NCBI RefSeq assembly: GCF_000003815.2
Contig: NC_049992.1
Coordinates: forward strand, 17,017,379 to 17,081,378
Origin: Branchiostoma floridae
Lineage: Eukaryota; Chordata; Leptocardii; Amphioxiformes; Branchiostomatidae
Reading direction: 5' to 3'
DNA: 64,000 nt
Part shown: positions 55,438 to 64,000 of the stretch, in pieces
How positions within the stretch are numbered: position 1 is the stretch's first letter
Layout of the letters: each line of letters opens with the position of its first letter
The notes under the pieces: model-generated
The model's database searches: none
What the model saw: only the letters and a program-made list of their open reading frames with translations
What the model was told of the DNA's origin: nothing
Made by a program: the position numbers and the translations under genes

Positions 55438-56910
55438 CCAGACTGTGTGGCGCTGGTCTGTGTGATGTTGGTCTGTGTGACAATAACCTGTGTGACGCTG
55501 GTCTTTATGACAATAGCCTGTGTGACGCTGGTCTGTGTGACAATAGCTTGTGTGACGCTGGCTTGTGTGACGCTAGTCTGCGTGACGCTGGTCTGTGTGT
55601 CAATAGCCTGTGTGACGCTAGTCTGTGTGACAATAACCTGTGTGACGCTGGTCTGTGTGACAATAGCCTGTGTGACGCTGGTCTGTGTGACAATAGCTTG
55701 TGTGACGCTAGCTTGTGTGACGCTAGTCTGCGTGACGCTGGTCTGTGTGACAATAACCTGCGTGACGCTGGTCTTTGTGACAATAGCCTGTGTGACGCTA
55801 GTCTGTGTGACAATAGCCTGTGTGACGCTGCTCTGTGTGTCAATAGCCTGTGTGACGCTAGTCTGTGTGACAATAACCTGTGTGACGCTGGTCTGTGTGT
55901 CATTAGCCTGTGTGACGCTAGTCTGTGTGACGCTGGTCTGTGTGTCAATAGCCTTTGTGTCAATAGCCTGTGTGACGCTGGTCTGTGTGTCAATAGCCTG
56001 TGTGACGCTGGTCTGTGTGACAATAGCCTGTGTGACGCTGGTCTGTGTGTCAATAGCCTGTTTGACGCTGGCCTGTGTGACAATAGCCTGTGTGACGCTG
56101 GTCTGTGTGACAATAGCCTGTGTGACGCTAGCCTGTGTGACAATAGTCTGTGTGACGCTAGACTGTGTGACGCTGGTCTGTGTGACGCTGGTCTGTGTGT
56201 CAATAGCCTGTATGACGCTAGTCTGTGTGACGCTGGCCTGTGTGACGCTGGTCTGTGTGACGCTGGTCTGTGTGTCAATAGCCTGTGTGACGCTGGTTTG
56301 TGTGACAATAGCCTGTGTGACGCTAGCCTGTGTGACAATAGTCTGTGTGACGCTAGCCTGTGTGATGCTGGTCTGTGTGACCCTTGTCTGTGTGTCAATA
56401 GCCTGTTTGACGCTAGTCTGTGTGACGCTGGTCTGTGTGATGCTGGTCTGTGTGACGCTGGTCTGTGTGACAATAGCCTGTGTGACGCTCGTCTGTGTGA
56501 CAATAGCCCGTGTGACACTGGTCTGTTTGACCATAGCCTATGTGACGCCGGTCTGTGTGTCAATATACTGTGTGATGCTGGTCTGTGTGACCATAGCCTA
56601 TGTGACGCCGGTCTGTGTGTCAATATACTGTGTGATGCTGGTCTGTGTGACCATAGCCTATGTGACGCCGGTCTGTGTGTCAATATACTGTGTGATGCTG
56701 GTCTGTGTGACCATAGCCTGTGTGACGCTGGTCTGTGTGACAATAACCTGTGTGACGCAGGTCTTTGTGACAATAGCCTGTGTGACGCTGGTCTTTATGA
56801 CAATAACCTCTGTGACGCTGGCCTGTGTGACGCTGGTCTGTGTGTCAATAGCCTGTGTGACGCTGGTATGTGTTACAATAGCCTGTGTGACGCTGGCCTG
56901 TGTAAAGGCA
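55438..56910. repeat. Minisatellite, 15-bp units (about 98 units)
   Basis: Units of TGTGTGACGCTGGTC and TGTGTGACAATAGCC (and variants) alternate. From 56520 to 56700 a 60-bp higher-order unit is repeated three times almost exactly. As the unit is a multiple of three and almost stop-free, four long frames (498, 471, 422 and 367 codons) are open on both strands. Open in both directions, with no non-repeat coding flank, they are best seen as artefacts. Confidence 0.9.
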
Positions 56911-58045
56911 TTGTATACGAGTGTGGCAGTTATACTTATTTAGTGGCTGAGTGCCCATGGTGATTCCCCAGTATTTGAGAGGTAACAGAGCAAGCTCTAA
57001 AAGAAAAACAAGCAGAAGGTTGACAAGTTTTGATTGTGAAACCCGATAAGTTTTGAAGTACAAAGATTTATGTACACTGTTATGATTTGAGGGTTTCATG
57101 TGAGATTCCTATCAATGATAATCCGTGCTCAAGTGTTAATAGAGCTACTTTTATATTACAGTTAGAAAGAAGATGGTCTGTTGGCCCTATCTGCAGATTG
57201 TAATGTGATGTATTCGTGATGGCAATGACATATTTTATGATCGTGATAAAGTGATTGTGACAAATTTTCAGTAAACAATTACAACAATGGGCGATGACCC
57301 AGAACTGGCATGATTGAGAACATATCGTTTTCAAAACTACTTAATGTGTGTATGTGTCTGTCTTGAGTGATGCGATTAGCGGCTCAGTTCAGCAGAGTGC
57401 CTCTTGCGGATAGTAAATAAGTGCAGTTATGGATGTCATAAATATCGATTCACCGGTCGGACTTTGGGGGCATTTTTTCAAAATTGATTACTGAATAAGT
57501 GTTCTTGCAAAATTAAAATGAAGTAAAACATCTCTAAAATACCTTTGTATTGGATTTGCGCACGTAAAACTTGGCCATTTATGAATAATGACACTTGGCA
57601 AGGCATAACTGGGTATTAGGCCTTCACCTATGACGTCACAGTGTGTTGACCTGTAGCGGCAATACGACAGACAGAGGAAAAAGAACAAAGCATCCGCGGC
57701 CGAGTCCCGGTCTACGAAAGGGATTAAAAATCCGTCATTAGAAGCAGGTAAGGCTTATAGTAACGATCAGTGTCAAAAATACTTTGATACATAGTCTAAT
57801 AGTTTGTGGTAAGTTCCGTATAAAAACAAATGATCATAGTAAGATGATGATCGATGGACGTTTTGGGGGATGCAGTGAAAATTCAATGAAGTGGGAGGGG
57901 GGCGAACCAAATGTATTTGCCAATTCTCAACACCTACATGCTTCTACCTGCATGCAAAGTGGCGGTTTGGAAGGGCTTATTTAGATGATACTGAGAAGAA
58001 CGACACGACATTACGTCCAAATATGAAAAATCCATAAAAATTAAG
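56911..58045. other. Intergenic, no certain gene
   Basis: No clear exon. At 57655-57755 a GC-richer segment ends GAAGCAG|GTAAGG and might be a first exon, unsupported otherwise. Confidence 0.4.
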
Positions 58046-58996
58046 TTAACCCTCATCCGACCGATACATTTTTCCGACGAATCTGACCATATGGGGTCAT
58101 TTTTGACCCCATTTTGTTTTGCTCATAGACATGTTTCTGCTGGCTTATTTTATCATTTCTTTGTATTTAATGTTTCACCGATCTATAAAAAATATTTTGA
58201 CAAGTTTTGGTGGCATAAATTTTTACTCATTATCATAATTTATGCAGAAAATAAGGAGAAACCACATTTTGCTCTAAAAATCTACCATACTCCACTTACT
58301 TTAACAATGTTTTTGTCTTAGCAATTTCTAATCAATAATTTTGATGCTACGTTTATACTGATAGCATAATCATGTTTTTTGACAAGAAAAGATACAATAT
58401 TTGTGAAAAGTAACGAATTTATTGCTTAATTATGCACCATACTCCATCACCTAAATACATACATACAATAACTCTTTGTCTATTTTCCCGCAAAGATCTT
58501 TCTTGTAGGTTCCTTCTGCACATTCTGTCCATATATTGTTTTTTAATTAATTAGAAACATTTTCACTTTCATTAGCATAGGCAATTAGTGCATTTTATCA
58601 TAATCTATGCAGAATGTCTAAAAACTGTGTTATACACTAAAATACTATATTTCCTTCAAAATATTCGGTGTTTATTCATCTAAGCAACAATAACTTGTTG
58701 CTGTAATAGCAATGATGAGGAATGCCTGTTATTTTATTGAAATTTCTTGATTTTGCGTAATTAGTGATTCATAATTGGCTGGGGTCATTTTTGACCCCAC
58801 CGAACCAGACACAAACTTTCAAGTATAGCTTATACAATAATGGACAAAACTCGGTGAAAAATTGGTAGATCCTGTAAAACATGTATACAAACAAATTCAT
58901 GGAAGGAATTTTTTCTCCGATGAAAAATGCTTATATGGCAGATAAAAATATACGCCTGGGGTAAAAAATGACCCCATACGGTCGGATGAGGGTTAA
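58046..58996. mobile_element. TTAA-flanked piggyBac-like MITE, copy 2
   Basis: 951 bp, TTAACCCTCATCCGACCG to CGGTCGGATGAGGGTTAA, same orientation as 54131-55080 and the same three GGGGTCA...TGACCCC palindromes (the last with one change). Confidence 0.88.
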
Positions 58997-60002
58997 ACCG
59001 TGAGATCTGAAAATTGTCTATTTTGAATAGTCTCTACCATACTGACAACGCTGGCTGTTATTAGATATAATAATTAGAATAATTTGCCCGGGGAGTTTTG
59101 CTACCAAAGGGGTTGGCCGTCCGTGCGGATTAGAAACATTAACCAAAGCGTGGACTGACTCCCCTGGCCAATTTCCCGAATTTCGCCGAATTCTACGATC
59201 CCCTTCCTCCCTTAGAAGGCCTGTTGGAGATTTTAATTTGAGGGAAGGGGTGGGGGGTGGTAGGGAAGAAACCATTGTTTGTACCGAGGACGTGCATCCA
59301 TTGTTTGAGGTAGAATTCATTCCAAGGTGAGATTATGAGCGAGCTTGACTGACTAGCAAAGTTCTGTCAATTTCAGAAAAGCTACATTACCTTTAAGTCG
59401 AAAAGCATGTCAGTATTGTTGTAGATTATATTAAGTTTGATCAACATGGGAAGTCATGTTCTATTCGGCTTGCATTTATCTGTCTAATATATAAAAAGAC
59501 ATTAAGCCAGGGCTAAAGTATTCAAGGTAAAGAATACCCTGAGGACAGAATTGGGTGGCTAGCGAGTTTATTTTGCGGGGCCTCAAGGCAGTGAGACCGC
59601 CGACTTAACCCCGAAGGAGTCGGTACCCCTTTAGGTAGGGGAGTGATAACTCAAGCGGGCTTAACTCCCCGGAACGCTAATAATAGATCGGCATGCTGGC
59701 TACCGTGAGTCCCCGATAGTGTCTGCCCCCCCCCCCCCCCCGTAGATAAAAAGAGTAGTCAAGCTCTATTGATTTGTTGGTAGAATATCACACGAAATGG
59801 TCAAGCTGGAAGTTATATAAGAAAACTTGATAAAGGTTGCGACATATACTTTAGAAACGCAAAGACAAGAATGCATGAAATTTAATGTAACAGAATGCTC
59901 AGATATGAACTGAAAGGCTAATACCCGAGCTAAAACACGTAACGTGGCAGCAAGAAAGTACACTGCTGCACCTTACTTACTCTACGAATTATAATATTTC
60001 AG
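58997..60002. other. Intergenic or intron, GC-rich patch, nothing identified
   Basis: 59560-59740 is GC-rich with paired words (GGTACCCC/GGGGAGT) and a run of 14 C at about 59726; I do not recognise an RNA gene or repeat in it. Confidence 0.35.
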
Positions 60003-60824
60003 CCCACTTGTGGACGTGCCTTTCCCAGTTGGGAACCCATCAAGTGTCAAAGCGTATCTGTCCAACTTGCAGCCTGAAACAACTTACAATCTTTCAGCCA
60101 CAACTGTCGCCAAAGGCAAAAGGGGCCAGGCTAAAGTGGTCACCTTTGCGATAGGTAAGACAGTGGTAGCTTTGAAGCTGTCTCTCAAATTCAGATTATA
60201 GTCGTCATTAGTATCACTCTACAGCCATAATTGATAGTTTGTATTAGTAATCACTCTACAGCCATAATTTATAGCCTTTACTAGTAATCACTCTACAGCC
60301 ATAATGTATAGCATTCACTAGCAATCACTCTACAGCCATAATTGATAGTCTTCACTAGTAATCACTCTACAGCCATATATTATAGATTTTACTAGTAATC
60401 ACTCTACAGCCATAATGTATAGCCTTCACTAGTAATTACACTACAGCCATAATTGATAGTCTTCACTGGTAATCACTGTATATAATAAGTGTCAGACTTT
60501 AAAAGGGAATAACTCAAGAAGGGGCTGATGGATTGTCATGAGTTTTGGTATGTGGATAGGTTAAGTGATACATCATATAATTACATATTAACTATGCAAT
60601 TGGGATCTAATTGGTTCTATTCCTAACAGTCCTGGCTAGTCTTTGTGTCCGTAGGTAAGGCATGCAACTTTCCCGACTCCATCGAGGTACCTGGGATCGG
60701 TTTGGGAGGTAAAATCTTGAGGGCGATGGGAGGAGAAGGATGGGTCCATGGCAGTATGGTCCACTGCCCTCAAGACGTTGGGAACTTAACGTTTACTTGT
60801 CCATATACGGATGACTTTCCATGA
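60003..60824 (+). CDS. Exons of an unidentified gene with fibronectin type III half-domain
   Basis: Exon 60003-60154 (acceptor TATTTCAG, donor GGTAAGA) encodes VKAYLSNLQPETTYNLSATT and ends VVTFAIG: the L-x-P-x-T-x-Y core and last strand of an FN3 domain, as in receptors and adhesion proteins. It ends in phase 1; an acceptor at 60651-60654 (CCGTAG) continues in frame with KACNFPDSIEVPG, two further Cys (HCPQ, FTCPY) and a stop at 60822-60824. Earlier exons were not found. The FN3 call is fair; the second exon is tentative. Confidence 0.55.
60203..60478 (+). repeat. Tandem repeat, ~36-38 bp unit, seven copies
   Basis: Units of TAATCACTCTACAGCCATAA and TT(G)ATAG(C/T)(C/T)TTCACTAG with small changes. 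Lies in the intron between the two FN3-gene exons. Confidence 0.9.
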
Positions 60825-60994
60825 ATTATTTTGTCTATGGGGTCTTCTCTACATGGACGGAGTGTTGACGAACCCCTACATGACTGTCTGATTTTTGGTC
60901 TTCGTGTAACGTACAATGTATGTAACAACGTTTAAGACGTCATCGCTTATCTGTTTTAATTATATAACGTTAACAAAAGGGCAAGGCTTTTAGC

Positions 60995-61180
60995 TTAACC
61001 CTATTCAGACGTGGGGGAGTGGGGGTGAGGCCTGCGCCAACTTTCATGCCCCATAACGAAAGAACGGTATACGCTAGAGCCACCAAACTTGATGTGTTTT
61101 AAGAAAATTTAGTTGGAAACACTTTCAAAATGTTTGAATAATTTTTCATTTGTCTTGTTGTCTGTTGACAGGCACTTCGC
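60995..61180 (+). mobile_element. TTAA-flanked element (CCCTATTC family), copy 2, cut by gap
   Basis: TTAACCCTATTCAGACGTGG and the following ~150 bp match the left end of 19145-20529 (shared TACGCTAGAGCCACCAAA). The rest is in or beyond the gap. Confidence 0.75.
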
Positions 61181-61448
61181 NNNNNNNNNNNNNNNNNNNN
61201 NNNNNNNNNNNNNNNNNNNNNNNNNNNNNNNNNNNNNNNNNNNNNNNNNNNNNNNNNNNNNNNNNNNNNNNNNNNNNNNNNNNNNNNNNNNNNNNNNNNN
61301 NNNNNNNNNNNNNNNNNNNNNNNNNNNNNNNNNNNNNNNNNNNNNNNNNNNNNNNNNNNNNNNNNNNNNNNNNNNNNNNNNNNNNNNNNNNNNNNNNNNN
61401 NNNNNNNNNNNNNNNNNNNNNNNNNNNNNNNNNNNNNNNNNNNNNNNN
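61181..61448. other. Assembly gap (268 N)
   Basis: Run of N. Frames across it are meaningless. Confidence 1.
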
Positions 61449-62845
61449 GAAATATTTCTGATGCGTTTCAGACCTACGAAATGAAGTGTACTGCATGTGT
61501 CTGTGCATGTGTGCGTCATGAAAGAGTCCGATTTAGTTTCAAGTCACAGAAGGAATTTAAAGCCAGGGGTTAGAGCTATCTGTTGACCAATCCGTTAGTT
61601 TCGCCAACTGCCATCAAAACTAAGAAATGCAAAACAAAATCCTATCAATAAACCGCGCCCTTATCCAGTGTGAGTCGACTTTGTCCCATTTACATGTGGG
61701 TCTGCTTAGATGATGAGGCATATATAACGTGACTTAAAATTTAATTCAAGGTCTCAAAATTGGTGGAAAAGGGATGCACACTTTGAGTTTTTTTTCATTT
61801 TACCATTCAGTCTCTCAGATCTGCCTGATACTTGCCCAAAATCAGGGGTGTGTATTTTGATTGTGCTTACAGTACTTTATTTGCGAAAATACGGTTATGT
61901 ATTTCCAGCTCTGTATGATACTGTTAAAATATTGATGTTTACTACCAGCAAACTATTTTCAGTATTGACCTACTTGTAAACAGTCTATTTCGACAATGTA
62001 TGTACCTGACATTGTGCTATATTCGGAAAAATGTAATTAACATGATGTTATTTTATTCTGTAGTCACTAACACCATCCTGCCATGAAAGATTATCTTTAG
62101 TTACAGAATGAGACAAGTTGAATGTATGTATTATTTGTTTCCGTAGCAAACTGGTACAAAGGAGTATGATATAATGTCATGTAGTATGAAAAATTTTGCA
62201 CAAATGATTTTTCAGTTGGGAAACATCAAAATGACAGAATGACATACAACGTATCTATAGCAGTGGGAGAGACATTGGCATATGAAATGTCAAATTTAAC
62301 GTGAAAAGCAAGTGATAGTAAAAGCATACTTTTTATATTTTATGTCAAAACCATAAACTAGGTAGGGTTAACACTTAATAAGCATCTACAAAGGTTTTTG
62401 TTCGCCATTAAAACATCAATATTGACAAGTAATAGTTAACGTTACGTTATTACAAACGTAATACATAGTGAAGCTACAGGCTTGGATCCGACATCTTGGA
62501 CCAGCAATCTTATTCAAATATGCTTAATTTATGAATTCTACATCATGAAAATTACTTTAAACACCATACTATATAATTGGTATAAGATAAAATCTTATAT
62601 CAGCTCTGCCATAAAGGAATAAGACAAGAAAATAAATAAGGATACATTGATCTATAAACGATAAAACGAATGGGATTGAACAATTCAATTAAGCATCATA
62701 GTTTTCTTCTGGAAGCGTTAATCCCATCTCCTCTTCCCGAGTCATTTATAGCATGCATGCAGTTTATGAAGGAGCGAGACGTCCAGTAAGGATAAAGACC
62801 GTCAGAGATGAAAACTTTTCGTGGAAAATTATAGTGTCTCTAAGA
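61449..62845. other. No gene seen
   Basis: AT-rich, no exon, RNA or repeat family recognised. May be intron of the FN3 gene. Confidence 0.4.
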
Positions 62846-63154
62846 TGGACAAGCCGCTAGGGGGCCCAAACCTATACCACTTACTCTCGGCATCAAGAGC
62901 TGTCTACCACTCAAAAATCATAGCCGCAGCATGTCCAGAACTCGAGACATCAAACCAGGAAGTTCCGCTGCAGTACCGTAACAGGCTCCTAGAGGGCCCA
63001 AAATCTAATCGTTTCCAGGTCTCATGAAGACCTACCCACATACCGAATATCAATACAATCCATTATGCTGGTCTTCTACACACACACACACACACACACA
63101 CATACACCCCCACATACAAACGCTACCCAAAATATAACCTTCTTGGCGAAGGTA
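62846..63154 (+). mobile_element. TACCTTCGCC family, partial copy 3
   Basis: Starts at AAGCCGCTAGGGGGCCCAAA and runs to CTTCTTGGCGAAGGTA, about 95% like the right part of 30179-31087, with a (CA)n run at 63076-63105. The left two thirds with the TGCAAAT blocks are missing. Confidence 0.75.
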
Positions 63155-63903
63155 AAGAGTCGTTGCAATAGCCCAATTGGCAGTGTCATAGGCTTAAACA
63201 TACGACAGGCCTTTAGTTCAATCCTCAGTTATTACTTTTCAAACCCTTTGGGTTTATCATCTCAGAAATGTTTTAAAAATCTTATTTTTTGTAACCATTT
63301 TAAGGGATAATTCTCGTGGTTAGGGTTTGAATTATACGTCTCATGGGGCGTATGTTCAAGATTAAAGAAACATTCCGTCAACGGTGCCAAAAGTTATATC
63401 GAGAGGAACATCCTGTCAATAGTGGCAAGACATTTTTTTCCACATAAGGCCATGTCTACTCGACTATATATTTAGAACATCTTATCTCACTTGACGTCAA
63501 TTTCACCATTTAAAAAATTACCAAACTGTGAATCGTACAAATTAACAAAAGGTTCTGAATTAAGAATGGTATAATTGGTAAAATTGATTGAAAAGTGTTT
63601 TCATAAACATTTCCCACCTCTCATTAGTTTTGACCTTCCTGGAGGAAATCATTTATATTATTGAATCAACATTTTATGTCTTACAGGGACATCCGGTCAT
63701 TTAGGGGTACGAATTCCATGCCAATCGTGCCCAACATATCTTTTAAATAATACATGGAATGAAAGAAATAAAAGGACGTAGCCGAAGTGGGGACGGACTC
63801 AAGCTGTACTCAGTTAATTTTTTTGCCATTGCCACAAATATTGAAAGTAATAATTTAGACATCCCATCCAGCAGCCTCTTTTCCTGTCAATCTTCTTTCC
63901 GTA

Positions 63904-64000
63904 GTGGACACAGCTGAGACAGTCACAGTGGTGAGTCGTGTTACCGCACCAGTTTCTATCGGAGCAGCATGGGCGTTCACCGTCAGGATCACATTGAGCA
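63904..64000 (+). CDS. Possible exon running off the window end
   Basis: Acceptor TCTTTCCGTAG at 63893-63903, then an open frame DTAETVTVVSRVTAPVSIGA onward to the end. Could be a further exon of the FN3 gene or an alternative to its last exon. No domain recognised in so short a piece. Confidence 0.35.
   Translation, partial: MDTAETVTVVSRVTAPVSIGAAWAFTVRITLS

Noticed and set aside
55447-56943. 498/471/422/367-codon frames, possible mucin-like or Cys-rich protein
   Set aside because: The 15-bp repeat is open on both strands at once, with no coding flank; I treat it as a minisatellite.
59560-59740. Possible structured RNA in a GC-rich patch
   Set aside because: No match to snRNA, tRNA or rRNA motifs that I know, and no convincing fold by eye.
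61109-61519. Frames of 103-136 codons
   Set aside because: They are mostly N from the assembly gap.

Overview
The window is animal nuclear DNA: long intron-split genes, GT-AG splice sites, about 3 kb 3' UTRs and dense small DNA transposons. Gene content and sequence style point to an invertebrate deuterostome, most likely a lancelet (Branchiostoma). That species call is inference; no species marker is present. Three assembly gaps (runs of N) lie at 24972-25271, 44933-45032 and 61181-61448.

Layout. 1-12.9 kb holds the 3' two thirds of a PERIOD circadian clock gene on the + strand: ten exons that I could join in frame into about 955 residues (end of PAS-B, two casein-kinase-1-binding motifs, C-terminal CRY-binding region), then a 3 kb 3' UTR. 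12.9-22.7 kb is intergenic and full of repeats: several TIR/MITE families, a solo LTR with target duplication, a TTAA-flanked element, and a three-copy tandem repeat. 22.9-41.7 kb is a synaptobrevin/VAMP (VAMP1/2/3-type v-SNARE) gene on the + strand. Its start codon appears to be split by intron 1. Three mutually similar in-frame microexons can supply the N-terminus, followed by shared SNARE exons, two tandem transmembrane-anchor exons of identical length, and a tiny last exon. Its introns carry a MULE-like foldback element, hAT-like MITEs and a 47-bp minisatellite. 43-45 kb is repeats. 45.7-51.3 kb is a Ty3/gypsy-type retrotransposon on the - strand (gag, protease-RT-RNase H, integrase) with a frameshift between RNase H and integrase. 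51.65-52.15 kb encodes a five-finger C2H2 protein. 54.1-59.0 kb has two near-identical TTAA-flanked elements in direct orientation around a 1.5 kb minisatellite of 15-bp units. 60.0-60.8 kb and the last 100 bp carry exons of an unidentified gene with a fibronectin type III half-domain.

How the parts relate. PER and VAMP lie on the same strand about 10 kb apart. From memory, human PER1/VAMP2 (17p13) and PER3/VAMP3 (1p36) are also neighbours, so this looks like the single pre-duplication PER-VAMP pair. The most interesting content is inside VAMP: two kinds of exon duplication that could make a vesicle SNARE with a variable N-terminus and a choice of membrane anchors.
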